Shown here piece after piece: positions 27,206 through 36,146 of a DNA stretch of 64,000 nucleotides (position 1 is its first letter; every line of letters begins with the position of its first letter). The translations under genes and the position numbers were made by a program. The stretch spans positions 62,001 through 126,000 of the forward strand of contig NZ_JAELVQ010000005.1 of assembly GCF_016428595.1 (NCBI RefSeq), written 5' to 3'. The notes under the pieces are model-generated. The model was given only the letters and a program-made list of their open reading frames with translations. It was not told the origin of the DNA and searched no databases. The DNA comes from Snuella sedimenti. GTDB lineage: Bacteria > Bacteroidota > Bacteroidia > Flavobacteriales > Flavobacteriaceae.

Positions 27206-28456
27206 TTACCTAAACTTGATATTCCAAGATAAACCAACATCAAAAATCCAGAAATAGTTGCCAGGATCGAAACTTATTTCCTGATGTACTACACCAGTTC
27301 GGATGCCCCAAGCGTTTTTATCGTTTTTGGAAGTGAAAAAATAGCCTAAATTTAGTTTTTGGGATTTTAGGTTGATGATGGCATTTTCGTTGTCTTCAAA
27401 TGCAAATCTGTAAACTTCGGGAGAAAACCCTATGCCACCGTCAATACTAAAATAATTATTGGCATCTTTTCTGTATTTTCTATAGTTTAAGGTTCCGGAT
27501 ATACTCGATCCAGAATCACTAGGCGTTAGGTACGAGCGCAACGACCAATAGCTGTTACCAGTATACCAGCCTACAGACCCAGTAAAAATAGTGGTGGTTT
27601 CACTGTATTGTAATGCCCTGAAACCTAAAGAGGCTTCAAAACTTTTGGGTAGTGATTTATACATTTCGGCACCGTATCGAATGTCTGGGTATAAAAATGA
27701 ATTGGATACACCAAAATTCGCATAAGCATACAAGCCTTTTGTTATTTTAGGGTACAGGTCTACTTCAAATTGAACGCCATTTTCAGAAAAACGTCTGCTA
27801 AAATTTACTTTGGCATTTAAGCTCCCGTATTTTGTTTGCCTACCATACTGTAATAAGTAATATTGCATGGGGTCAAATACTTCGGAATATATTTCTACAG
27901 TAGCTCTAAGTCCTATCGTATTGTGGCTTAATTTATTGGTTAAGCTGTTTTTGTAATTTTCGGCCTTTTCATGAGTTGGGTGTTTCGATAGTAAATATGT
28001 TATGGTTTCTATTGCTGTTTCTGGCTTGCCGAGATCGTCTTCTGCACTCGCTTTTAAGTATAATAAGTCTGGATTTTCAGGAAAATATTTTAAGGCCTTA
28101 TTTGCCATTTTTAATGCGTCAAAAGGAGCATCATCATATAACTCATTTTTAATAGCTGCTTCCCAAGTGTCTTCACGATCTGGATCATTTTTTAATACAT
28201 ATTCAAACTCTTTTCTAGCATTTTTATAATCACTATCCCATGAATAGGTGCTTGCTAAAAATGAACGAATGTCATGATAGTTAGGGTATTTTGTTAATAT
28301 AAGTCTTAGGGTATCTTGTGCTTGCTTTCGTTGTTTGTTAAAAGCTAATTCTCTAGCCACTTCGAAAGCAGCATCAGGATCGCCATTAAAAGTCTTTTCT
28401 TGGCCGTAAAAACAAAAAGTAGTTACAAAAAGTAATATAAACAGGGATTTATTCAT
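27206..28456 (-). CDS. YaiO-family outer-membrane barrel with N-terminal TPR block
   Basis: The 416-residue protein has a signal peptide (FILLFVTTFCFYGQE), a TPR region at about residues 28-175 and a C-terminal beta barrel of the YaiO type with paired aromatic strands ending in the typical Lys-Phe-Arg after IFDVGLSW. Residues 31 onward (FEVARELAFNKQRKQAQDTL) align without gaps for about 60 residues with the C-terminal TPR of the preceding LtaS-like protein. It is the last gene of the five-gene operon, 15 bp after the previous stop. A TPR-plus-barrel layout resembles exopolysaccharide exporters such as PgaA, so an export role is plausible but inferred. Confidence 0.87.
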   Translation of the reverse strand: MNKSLFILLFVTTFCFYGQEKTFNGDPDAAFEVARELAFNKQRKQAQDTLRLILTKYPNYHDIRSFLASTYSWDSDYKNARKEFEYVLKNDPDREDTWEAAIKNELYDDAPFDALKMANKALKYFPENPDLLYLKASAEDDLGKPETAIETITYLLSKHPTHEKAENYKNSLTNKLSHNTIGLRATVEIYSEVFDPMQYYLLQYGRQTKYGSLNAKVNFSRRFSENGVQFEVDLYPKITKGLYAYANFGVSNSFLYPDIRYGAEMYKSLPKSFEASLGFRALQYSETTTIFTGSVGWYTGNSYWSLRSYLTPSDSGSSISGTLNYRKYRKDANNYFSIDGGIGFSPEVYRFAFEDNENAIINLKSQKLNLGYFFTSKNDKNAWGIRTGVVHQEISFDPGNYFWIFDVGLSWNIKFR

Positions 28457-28471
28457 GTTAGCTAGTAACCT

Positions 28472-30889
28472 TTATTGTAAGGTCTTTTTAAATGTTAAGT
28501 ATTCGGAATTATTTGGGTGTATTTTAATAAGGCTATCTATAATGGTATTAGCGCGTTCGGTATTTTCTAAGCGTTTGTAAGTATGGGCCATTTTATAGCC
28601 CAAATTAGGGTTTGCAATGTTGTTTTTTAAGGCTTGCCTATAAATTGCTTCCGATTTTTCTTCTTGTTCGGACCACCAGTACAGGTCTAATAAAGCCAGA
28701 TAGCTATCGTAGTAATATGGAGATCTTTTAATCACATTTAATAATTCCAATTCGGCAGTTGCATAATCGCCATCCCAAGCAAGTGTACGACCTTTTAAGG
28801 TTCTTGCATCGGAGTGATTGGGCAGCTCGTTCAAAATGTAATCACAAAGTAATCGGGCAGTATCCCGTTCTTTTTTAAAGGCTTTATCTCGGGCAATTTC
28901 AAATGTTTGATCAAAATTTAGGCCATTGGTTAGTGTATTGATCATAGCAAGTTGTTCTTGCGAAAAATCAATGCTTGGTTTTACATAAATATTGAGTGAA
29001 TCTGGAAAAATCTTATTGCGCTGGGTTACATAAGCATTCATCTTTTTAAATGCCATTAAAGAATCGGCCATGGTTTTAATAATGGCTTCTTCTGTAACTT
29101 TATAAGTTCCAAAGTTTTCATTTACCTTATAGAGTTCCCCATCAGAATATAGGTAATCTTTGTACATAAAATCATTAATGCTACCCTTATAGCGCATTAA
29201 AGGTATTTTGTGGGTGTTTCTAAAAGCTTTTGTTGTATCCAGACCCTCACCCATCCAGGCGGTTTCTCCTATGTCATTAAATTTATAATTTGCTTTTAAA
29301 AATGAAAGCAAGCTAGGTGCTACATCCCAATGTGAAGACACCGACTTGAATTTTTCTGGTTGTTTCAACATGGGACTATAGATGTATAAAGGGACATGAA
29401 ACCGACATAACTTGTCTTTTTGGGCTATGGGAATGAGTCTGTGATCTCCTGTGATTATAAAAATAGTATTGTTGTAATCATCCCTTTTAGCATAAGCATT
29501 CATAAAATTTTTAATGCTGTTGTCGGTATAAAATAAACTAGTATAGATGTCTTTATGCTCAACAATATCGTCTTTAGGGGTGTTAAAGTTGTCGGTTGAA
29601 TTTAAGATACTGTCTACCTTTTTTTCGTAGTAAGTTTTATTGGGGAAATTAAAAGGTTCGTGGTTAGAGAGTGTCATGATAATATCTAACCTTGGTTGTT
29701 GATTTCCGTCCAGTGAGGCCAGTGTTTTTTTGAATATTTCAGCATCTGGATAGCCCCAGGAAAAGCCTCCGGAATTGGCTTCTGTTTTTATATATTCTGG
29801 GCCGTATTTGTTTTCGTCGATAACATTGTCAATGTCATTATATTCAAAAAAGTTAATTTTTTTATCGAAACTGGATTGGTCTCCCGAATAATAAGAGGTT
29901 GTGTAACCATTAGTTTTTAGAACACTAATAAGGGATATATGGGATGGTGTTTTTGGAAGTTCTAAAAAACCCGTTTCTCCAAATGGTAGCGACCCTAATA
30001 GGGATGGAATAACGCCAAATGTGCGTCCTGTTGTGCTTAGAAAATTTTCCCAATACAGTGATTTTGAAATTAAACCGTCTAAATATGGTGTGAAGCCACT
30101 ATACGTTTTGTCTCCAATAAATTCACTGCCAAGACCTTCTACTATTACGACCACTATGTTTGGCTTTTTTTCTTTAACATTAAAAAAAGGAGACAATACA
30201 TCTTTTGATGTACTGAATGGCTTTAGTAAAGGGTAATCATTTCTATTAGAGAGATTATAGGCACTTAACTGTCTTTTCTCCTTTTGGAATTTTATAATGT
30301 CATGTGTTAAAAAAGCTATTTTGTTTTGGAATTTTGCTTCAGAAACATTGGTAAGTGCTAGTTTTAAACTTCCAGAGATTAAAACCAAAAGCACTCCAGC
30401 TCCAAATAATACATTGTTGGGGATGTACTTATTGATTATTCTGAATAAGAATAAGAATAGAGCAGGGAATATTATAAAAGGAATAAAGTAAGCGATAGAG
30501 AAAGATTCTGAAGCTGAAACGGTATTAAAAATATCGTCAAGCGAATAACCTAATAAATCGGCCCCTAAATTTAGCAATGTGGTAAGGCTGTATTTTACCA
30601 ATGAAAACTGTATTATTACAATACATGTGAATAGTATTTTTATGATGGTGTATGACCATTTTTTGGAAAAACCATTGATGAGTATGTAAACAGGAGCCAA
30701 CAAAGCTCCTATTATAATACCGCACCAAAAATCATTGACTAATTTTATTGCTGCAGCTAATAGAATATGGGAGTTGGTTGTATTCGAAACAATAACTTCA
30801 AATAAACTTGTAAGCCACATTGCTGCTATAAGGGCGACACATAATTGAAGGTATTTATAACTTTCCTTGATTTGAAAACGAAATGTCAT
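28472..30889 (-). CDS. LtaS-like sulfatase/phosphoglycerol-transferase superfamily protein with C-terminal TPR
   Basis: 805 residues. Five membrane helices occupy about 1-180. The periplasmic alkaline-phosphatase-superfamily domain follows (about 242-560) with metal Glu251 in VVIVEGLGSEF and a GRT segment whose Thr290 fits the LtaS-type nucleophile; the cysteine formylglycine motif of true sulfatases is absent. Further metal residues appear in NHEPFNFPNK and ITGDHRLIP. Residues 659-805 form a TPR array (FEIARDKAFKKERDTARLL and on). LtaS relatives transfer phosphoglycerol or similar groups to glycans or lipids. Located 26 bp after the glycosyltransferase gene, it may decorate that enzyme's product. 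The TPR extension is unusual for the family. Confidence 0.88.
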   Translation of the reverse strand: MTFRFQIKESYKYLQLCVALIAAMWLTSLFEVIVSNTTNSHILLAAAIKLVNDFWCGIIIGALLAPVYILINGFSKKWSYTIIKILFTCIVIIQFSLVKYSLTTLLNLGADLLGYSLDDIFNTVSASESFSIAYFIPFIIFPALFLFLFRIINKYIPNNVLFGAGVLLVLISGSLKLALTNVSEAKFQNKIAFLTHDIIKFQKEKRQLSAYNLSNRNDYPLLKPFSTSKDVLSPFFNVKEKKPNIVVVIVEGLGSEFIGDKTYSGFTPYLDGLISKSLYWENFLSTTGRTFGVIPSLLGSLPFGETGFLELPKTPSHISLISVLKTNGYTTSYYSGDQSSFDKKINFFEYNDIDNVIDENKYGPEYIKTEANSGGFSWGYPDAEIFKKTLASLDGNQQPRLDIIMTLSNHEPFNFPNKTYYEKKVDSILNSTDNFNTPKDDIVEHKDIYTSLFYTDNSIKNFMNAYAKRDDYNNTIFIITGDHRLIPIAQKDKLCRFHVPLYIYSPMLKQPEKFKSVSSHWDVAPSLLSFLKANYKFNDIGETAWMGEGLDTTKAFRNTHKIPLMRYKGSINDFMYKDYLYSDGELYKVNENFGTYKVTEEAIIKTMADSLMAFKKMNAYVTQRNKIFPDSLNIYVKPSIDFSQEQLAMINTLTNGLNFDQTFEIARDKAFKKERDTARLLCDYILNELPNHSDARTLKGRTLAWDGDYATAELELLNVIKRSPYYYDSYLALLDLYWWSEQEEKSEAIYRQALKNNIANPNLGYKMAHTYKRLENTERANTIIDSLIKIHPNNSEYLTFKKTLQ

Positions 30890-30915
30890 GAAATTTTTTT
30901 TTTGAAACTGTTTGA

Positions 30916-32346
30916 TTAAGTTGTTGCTAAGCCTTTTCTAACCATATTTCCCCATTTCTTTTTCTTGTTAAAGAAATAGTCAAAATTTCCACGAATAGCG
31001 GCATATAATACAAATGGGTGTAATAGGAAAGGTTCTAAAGCACTCAATAGTACTAATTTAAAACCGGTACCTTTCTTTTTGTATTGGTGAAAGGTTAACT
31101 CTTCCGAATAAATTGCAATAATGGAAAACAACACAGAGAACATATACGATAAAACTAAAAATGATAACGCATATTCCCATTTTACCTCTTGTAGTATAAC
31201 TAAAATAGCAAAGTAAATTAGACCAATAACTTCTATAATTGGTGCCATACGCTCAAAAATAAGCCAGTAAGGATAGCTTAACATACCAAAGGAACCGTAT
31301 TTAGGGTTAAAGCCAATTTTACGATGCTTTTTTAAGGTTTCAATGGTACCTCGAGTCCATCTGTTACGTTGGGAAATAAATATTTTATAACTGTCTGGTG
31401 CTTCTGTCCAACACAAGGGGTCTGGAATATATGAAACTCTGTATTTTTCATTTTTTTCTTCCATATACCGCCGCATACGTACTATAATTTCCATGTCCTC
31501 GCCAACAGTATTGGTATCGTAACCACCAACGGCAATGGCTATTTCCTTGTCAAATATTCCGAATGCTCCAGAGATAACTAATAAGCCGTTTAGCCTGCTC
31601 CATGCCATACGACCTAGTAAAAAGGCTCTTAAATATTCTAATATTTGCGACTGAACCAGTAAATTCTTCGGTAAATTAACATCTATAAGTTTACCTCCTC
31701 GAATAATACATGAATTGGCAATTCTTATAACCCCTCCAGCAGCAATAACCCTAGTGTCTGTTTCGTCAAGAAATGGTTTTATCATTTTTTGTAGGGCATC
31801 TTCAAGCAATAGGCAATCCACATCGATACAAGCAACATATTTACTTTTGCTAATGTTTAATCCCATATTCAAGGCATCTGCTTTACCACCATTTTCCTTA
31901 TCTACGACCATAAGCTTTTCGAACGCAGGATTTTTAGATTTAAATACCCCGGCACGCAGTGGTTTGGTCTTTATTTTATCATTAACGATATAGTCTATTT
32001 TTTCTAAATCGTATGCTTCAATAAGTCTTTCTAAACTATCATCTTTGCTACCATCGTTTACAATAATTACATTATAATTTACATAGTGATTGGATAAAAG
32101 TGACCTAACATTTTCTACCACGTTAAGACTTTCGTTATAAGCGGGAGCAATAATGGTTATGGAAGGCGACATGGCTGAAGATAAAATGTCCTTATAATGA
32201 ACAAAACTGTTTTTTTTAAGGTATTCGAGTGTTTCCTTGCCTGAAATAATCGATAATATAATATAAGATACAATGGCAAGGAAAGCATATCCAAAAAACA
32301 AAAAATGGAGTATTTGTAAAATGATTTTAACTGTACTAGTATCCAT
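30916..32346 (-). CDS. Processive GT2 family glycosyltransferase (PgaC/hyaluronan-synthase-like)
   Basis: 476 residues with a membrane helix at about 10-33, a cytoplasmic GT-A domain and three or four further helices after residue 350. Processive GT2 motifs are complete: NDGS with Asp98, DVD at 175-177, GED at 282-284 and QRNRW at 326-330. These are the signatures of membrane synthases that polymerise and extrude beta-linked polysaccharides such as PNAG or hyaluronan. The sugar cannot be deduced. It begins 2 bp after the HEAT-repeat gene stop and is followed by the LtaS-like and YaiO-like genes, so synthesis, modification and export look to be coupled. No PilZ or cyclic-di-GMP domain is present. 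Confidence 0.92.
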   Translation of the reverse strand: MDTSTVKIILQILHFLFFGYAFLAIVSYIILSIISGKETLEYLKKNSFVHYKDILSSAMSPSITIIAPAYNESLNVVENVRSLLSNHYVNYNVIIVNDGSKDDSLERLIEAYDLEKIDYIVNDKIKTKPLRAGVFKSKNPAFEKLMVVDKENGGKADALNMGLNISKSKYVACIDVDCLLLEDALQKMIKPFLDETDTRVIAAGGVIRIANSCIIRGGKLIDVNLPKNLLVQSQILEYLRAFLLGRMAWSRLNGLLVISGAFGIFDKEIAIAVGGYDTNTVGEDMEIIVRMRRYMEEKNEKYRVSYIPDPLCWTEAPDSYKIFISQRNRWTRGTIETLKKHRKIGFNPKYGSFGMLSYPYWLIFERMAPIIEVIGLIYFAILVILQEVKWEYALSFLVLSYMFSVLFSIIAIYSEELTFHQYKKKGTGFKLVLLSALEPFLLHPFVLYAAIRGNFDYFFNKKKKWGNMVRKGLATT

Positions 32347-32348
32347 AG

Positions 32349-33452
32349 TTATAAGGAGTTTACTAATTTTATCATGGACGAGTCTTTCTCGTTTGTTGCT
32401 GTTTGGCTTAATCCCATGTATTTGTCAATATTGATGGATTTCAATATTTTAAGTGCTAAAAGCTGAATTTCAAAGTTTTTATGGAACAGGTATTTTTCAA
32501 CAAAAGGTTCATCAGTAGGCATTACTAATTTTTCTAACATGCCAAAGAAACAGATCTGCTCTTCTAAACTAAGGTCGTTAAAGTTTGCTTTTAATAGTTC
32601 TTTTGCTTCAACACCGTATAAATGAGTTAGTACTTGAATGGCAGTTATTCTAATTTGTTTTTTAGGGTGTGACAGTAATTCCATTAAGGTGTCTTGAACT
32701 TCAAATTGATTATAGATTTGGGCTAATTTTAAGGCAAATAGAACTACAGAGTCATTCGTTGATTTTAACCAAGGTCTAATATCACATATTTGTTGGTCGT
32801 CAAATTTTTGTAAGGTTTCCAGTAATTGTATTTGTGCCCATTCAGAAAGCGGTGTTGTTAAATTGTTTAAAAAGGAGAGCCCTTCAAATCTAAATAAACT
32901 CACTAAATACAACTGTGTTTCTTTACGGACTTCACTTCTAGGATGATTTACGAATTTTGAAACTTTATGGTGTACTTCATCAATTTTAAACCGTGTAAGT
33001 TCGCCAATACCTTTGGCAATGATATGCCAACGTTTGCTTTCTAAACGTTCTAATGCATAACGTATGAGTCCGGTTTTGTAATACAATAGTTTAATGGAGT
33101 CCGACATTTCGCCAGACACCTCATTCATTAAGTTGTATAATACAGATATAATTATTTTTCGTTTAGCCTTTATTGGAACCGACACTTTTATTTTTTGAAT
33201 GATAGATTCCTGTGTGGCGTTCATTTCGCCCAATGCATCTCCGGAATAAAGATATTCTATAAGGGAAGCTTCATATTCATTTTTAAACTGAGTGTTCTCC
33301 TTTTCTTTTTTTCTAAGATGATAGCGCATTATTTTTAGGTAGATAGAAAGTAAAATAATGGCTGTTATCAAAACACAACTAGCAACCCAAGCTATTTGAA
33401 TTAGCAAAGGAGATTCTTTAAAATGGGATATAAGGGGTTGGTAGTTAATCAT
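32349..33452 (-). CDS. Membrane-anchored HEAT-repeat protein
   Basis: A 367-residue protein with one membrane helix near the N-terminus (ASCVLITAIILLSIYL), a basic juxtamembrane stretch, and a cytoplasmic solenoid of HEAT-type helical pairs (for example HPRSEVRKETQLYLVSLFRFE and HPKKQIRITAIQVLTHLYG). No enzymatic motif. It sits between a receiver-domain gene (24 bp) and the glycosyltransferase gene (2 bp), so it is a natural candidate for the adaptor that links the response regulator to the membrane synthase. This role is inferred from gene order only. Confidence 0.85.
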   Translation of the reverse strand: MINYQPLISHFKESPLLIQIAWVASCVLITAIILLSIYLKIMRYHLRKKEKENTQFKNEYEASLIEYLYSGDALGEMNATQESIIQKIKVSVPIKAKRKIIISVLYNLMNEVSGEMSDSIKLLYYKTGLIRYALERLESKRWHIIAKGIGELTRFKIDEVHHKVSKFVNHPRSEVRKETQLYLVSLFRFEGLSFLNNLTTPLSEWAQIQLLETLQKFDDQQICDIRPWLKSTNDSVVLFALKLAQIYNQFEVQDTLMELLSHPKKQIRITAIQVLTHLYGVEAKELLKANFNDLSLEEQICFFGMLEKLVMPTDEPFVEKYLFHKNFEIQLLALKILKSINIDKYMGLSQTATNEKDSSMIKLVNSL

Positions 33453-33476
33453 TTGGTGAGAGAGGTGAAGTATAAT

Positions 33477-33851
33477 TTAGCTTATTGCTACTACTGTAAG
33501 TAATCGTTTTACTCTAATGACCAGTTCATTAGGGCTAAAGGGTTTTCCCATAAAATCATTAGCCCCTAAATTAAAAGCTTTAAGGACCATTTCTTCCTGA
33601 CCGGCAGCCGAGAAAACGATTATTGGGGTGTCCATATCTAGCTTAATCCGAACGTGACTAATAACTTCGAGACCACTTATAAAGGGCATCATAATATCGG
33701 TTATGATGAGGTCTGGCTCATGAGCTTCTATAAGTTCTGTAGCTTCTTTGCCGTCTTTTGCCATGAATAACGTATAGCCTTCTTTTTCCAATCTAAACTT
33801 TAGTAGCAAGGAAAGCGTTGTGTTATCTTCTGCTAAAACAATTTTCTTCAT
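33477..33851 (-). CDS. Stand-alone response regulator receiver protein
   Basis: A 124-residue single REC domain with no output domain. The acidic pair is at E8-D9, the phosphoacceptor is Asp52 in IITDIMMP, the switch Ser is S81 in VFSAAG, and the invariant Lys is K103 in GKPFSPNEL. Single-domain regulators act through protein contact rather than DNA binding. It is the first gene of the five-gene envelope polysaccharide operon. No sensor kinase is encoded nearby, so the phosphodonor must be elsewhere. Confidence 0.93.
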   Translation of the reverse strand: MKKIVLAEDNTTLSLLLKFRLEKEGYTLFMAKDGKEATELIEAHEPDLIITDIMMPFISGLEVISHVRIKLDMDTPIIVFSAAGQEEMVLKAFNLGANDFMGKPFSPNELVIRVKRLLTVVAIS

Positions 33852-33951
33852 ATTAGTAGGTGTTAGTTCAAACGATTTGGTTTCTAAAAATTAATTGGTT
33901 GTTAATTTTTAGTTTTGATTATGGTTCTCCGTTTAAATCGGGTGTAAGATA

Positions 33952-33990
33952 CAAAAAAATCGATGAAATGCAAAAAAAACAGATAAAATG
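33952..33990. repeat. Two tandem 19-20 bp A-rich direct repeats upstream of the receiver gene
   Basis: The units CAAAAAAATCGATGAAATG (33952-33970) and CAAAAAAAACAGATAAAATG (33971-33990) lie about 100-140 bp before the reverse-strand operon start. They could be a promoter or binding-site array, or simple A-tract drift. The rest of this 292-bp gap holds only the terminator of the upstream gene. Confidence 0.3.
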
Positions 33991-34086
33991 CGAATACGTG
34001 AGTAAAAGTGCATAAATAAAGGGATTGAGAAATTTTAAATGTTGTAAAGTCTCATGTTGTTAGTTGTTTTGTGAGATTGTTATTGC

Positions 34087-34121
34087 AAAAAAAATGCGTT
34101 TCTGTTCAAGAAACGCATTTT
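34087..34121 (-). terminator. Terminator of the DUF3078 gene
   Basis: A perfect 13-bp stem, AAAATGCGTTTCT (34091-34103) with AGAAACGCATTTT (34109-34121), and a run of T on the reverse strand immediately after it (34087-34094). It is 22 bp beyond the DUF3078 stop codon. Confidence 0.85.
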
Positions 34122-34143
34122 ATAATGTAAGACGATGTTGTTT

Positions 34144-35070
34144 TTAGAACTTGTAATTAAGTCCCAACATCCAATAGCTTTGCAAGTCGTTATCTACACT
34201 ATCGAATGTTTCATTTGTATTTCCTAGTGTGTTGATTGCATAATTTAAAGCTTCTTGCTTATTGTCCCTTAAGCCAAAATCAAATCCAACACCAATCATT
34301 TTCCATAAGGTGTAACCAAATGAATTGGTCCATGTCCAGTTGGATAGATTGGAATCCTTGTAGCTTTGAAACATAGAGAGGTTGGATTTAAAATTTACAG
34401 CGCCAATTTTTTTGGTGTAGTCTGCAAGGATTTTGGCTCCCATTGACGAATCGAAAATGGTTGTTTCGTTGCTAAATACAAAGTTGTAGTTTAACGGGTG
34501 TACAACTACTACTAGGTCTTTAATGGGTGTCCAAGTGCCACCAACCCCTAAATCCAAATAACCAGGATCGTTAAAATTACTCAATATCGTCGTCCGGTAT
34601 TCTACTAGTCCAGAAACTGCAATTGTTTTACTTAGCTTTCTACCATATAAAGAAGTGAGGTTAAAAACATCGGTAGCTTCTCTAAAATCCTCGCTGTCAT
34701 TAGGGTTGTCCTTGTCGTCTAGTTTAACCCATGAGAGATTGATTTGAGCGGCATTTCTCCAAAAGAATTTTTCTTGGTTTAAATTTGCAAAAGCGTTAAT
34801 TGTAAAACCAATATTTCCTGAGCTGTTATTGGGAGTGCCTTGGGCGTACCAGTTTTTAAAGTTAGAAATGCTACCGCCTATGGTACCAAAAGCACCTTTT
34901 TTCCACCCTGGTAAACCATCTATTTGAGATTGAATCGCTTTTACACGTCCTTGTACTGCTTTAAGAGAGTCCTTTTCAACGGCTAGTTTTGATTTTAATT
35001 CATCTAAGGTTTGTGCTTTTATCGAAAAAATACCGATAAAAAAACTAAGTAGTAGTAATTTTTTTTTCAT
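34144..35070 (-). CDS. DUF3078 outer-membrane protein
   Basis: 308 residues with a signal peptide (LLLLSFFIGIFSIKAQ) and a short N-terminal coiled-coil stretch (LDELKSKLAVEKDSLKAVQGRV). The DUF3078 core follows: WKKGAFGTIGGSISNFKNWY, WRNAAQINLSW and later alternating strands ending SYWMLGLNYKF, with a terminal Phe typical of outer-membrane barrels. Function unknown. In Flavobacteriaceae it often lies near the suf genes as here, downstream of DUF2480. A clear terminator closes the gene, and a 44-bp perfect palindrome precedes it. Confidence 0.88.
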   Translation of the reverse strand: MKKKLLLLSFFIGIFSIKAQTLDELKSKLAVEKDSLKAVQGRVKAIQSQIDGLPGWKKGAFGTIGGSISNFKNWYAQGTPNNSSGNIGFTINAFANLNQEKFFWRNAAQINLSWVKLDDKDNPNDSEDFREATDVFNLTSLYGRKLSKTIAVSGLVEYRTTILSNFNDPGYLDLGVGGTWTPIKDLVVVVHPLNYNFVFSNETTIFDSSMGAKILADYTKKIGAVNFKSNLSMFQSYKDSNLSNWTWTNSFGYTLWKMIGVGFDFGLRDNKQEALNYAINTLGNTNETFDSVDNDLQSYWMLGLNYKF

Positions 35071-35114
35071 GTTTAATAATGATATTTAGGGAAAATAAAT
35101 TGTTGTATTTGTTT

Positions 35115-35158
35115 AACCATAGCACCACTTTATAATTATAAAGTGGTGCTATGGTTAT
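35115..35158. repeat. 44-bp perfect palindrome
   Basis: The sequence from 35115 to 35158 equals its own reverse complement; each 22-bp arm starts TAACCATAGCACCACTTTA and the centre is AATT. It lies between the DUF2480 stop and the DUF3078 start on the reverse strand. It may act as a terminator or processing hairpin, but no T run follows on either strand. Confidence 0.85.
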
Positions 35159-35199
35159 TAAGACCCTTTTTTAGTAATAGGTCACAGTAAATATAATAA

Positions 35200-35706
35200 T
35201 TATTTGTTTTTGAATAATGGAACAGAAGAGCAAGCCTCTCCGTACATGATGGATTTTGCTATGGGTTTAAGTTTGTTTGCTAGCATGATATACGCATTTT
35301 GGGGAACAGGTTTATTGGAACACCCTTTTATGATAACTGGTTTGTTCTCGAATTCAGAAATATCTAGACCATTTATAATGTCTTGATAGATGGCCGTTTC
35401 TAAATGCTCCAAGTCGCCAATAATAACTTTTTTAGCAAAAGTTTCTAAATAGATACCCAAAAGCATATAAGCCCAACCTGGAATAATGGCATCGCTACTA
35501 CATGTTAACGCTACGTAATTGTCTTGGTATTGCTCCCAATTGTAATTGGCAGCTTGTTCTCTAAAGTCTTTTTCTTTTAATACAAAGCCTTCGAAAAGCC
35601 AGTCTTTAATGTCAAATAATAATCGTGCTCCTTGAGGATAGTAGTCTTCAAGGTCAATAGTAACAAGTTTACTATTTGCAACGCGATTTACAATTTCATC
35701 TTTCAC
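35200..35706 (-). CDS. DUF2480 family protein
   Basis: 168 residues, soluble, no signal peptide. The pattern VTIDLEDYYPQGARLLFDIKDWLFEG at the N-terminus, ALTCSSDAIIPGWAYMLL in the middle and VIIKGCSNKPVPQNAYI near the end matches the DUF2480 family of Bacteroidota, which has no known function. Two conserved cysteines (C89 region and GCSNK) could bind a metal or cluster, which would fit its place directly after sufE and sufT. That link is inferred from context. Confidence 0.87.
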   Translation of the reverse strand: MKDEIVNRVANSKLVTIDLEDYYPQGARLLFDIKDWLFEGFVLKEKDFREQAANYNWEQYQDNYVALTCSSDAIIPGWAYMLLGIYLETFAKKVIIGDLEHLETAIYQDIINGLDISEFENKPVIIKGCSNKPVPQNAYIMLANKLKPIAKSIMYGEACSSVPLFKNK

Positions 35707-35756
35707 AAGTGTATACTGCTAATTTTTTTTTGCCGCAATTAAACATGTATTTTGAT

Positions 35757-35786
35757 ACTGCCAACTGCTACTGCACACTGCCAACT
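35757..35786. repeat. Short word repeat (ACTGC/CAACT) in the sufT-DUF2480 spacer
   Basis: The stretch is built from the repeated words ACTGCCAACT, ACTGC and ACTGCCAACT. Similar CAGT/ACTG words fill the sufC-sufD spacer at 43144-43209. See the separate finding on these spacers. Confidence 0.5.
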
Positions 35787-35790
35787 AATT

Positions 35791-36117
35791 TTATAACATC
35801 CCCAATTCTAATTTAGCTTCTTCGCTCATTAAATCTTGACTCCAAGGTGGATCGAAAGTAATTTCTACTTCGGCACTCTTTACATCGTCAAGCGATTTAA
35901 CTTTTTCTTCAACTTCTAGAGGGAGTGTTTCTGCTACCGGACAATTAGGTGTTGTTAAGGTCATTAAGATTTTCACATCGTAGTCTTCATTAACAAAAAC
36001 ATCGTAGATTAAACCTAGTTCGTAAATATCTACAGGTATTTCTGGATCGTAAATGGTTTTTAATACGTTTACTATTTTTTCTCCTAAAGCATTTGTATCT
36101 ATTGTTGTTTCACTCAT
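35791..36117 (-). CDS. sufT: SufT-like DUF59 (MIP18-type) Fe-S assembly protein
   Basis: 108 residues forming a single DUF59 domain: IYDPEIPVDIYELGLIYDVFV at the N-terminal half and the hallmark LTTPNCPVAETLP with the conserved cysteine. The ending FDPPWSQDLMSEEAKLELGML is typical of the Bacteroidota SUF-associated form. These proteins help mature Fe-S proteins, probably as carriers. It follows sufE by a spacer of 76 bp containing a small hairpin and precedes DUF2480. Confidence 0.9.
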   Translation of the reverse strand: MSETTIDTNALGEKIVNVLKTIYDPEIPVDIYELGLIYDVFVNEDYDVKILMTLTTPNCPVAETLPLEVEEKVKSLDDVKSAEVEITFDPPWSQDLMSEEAKLELGML

Positions 36118-36146
36118 CTTATAAATTGTTATATGTTAAGTTGTTT

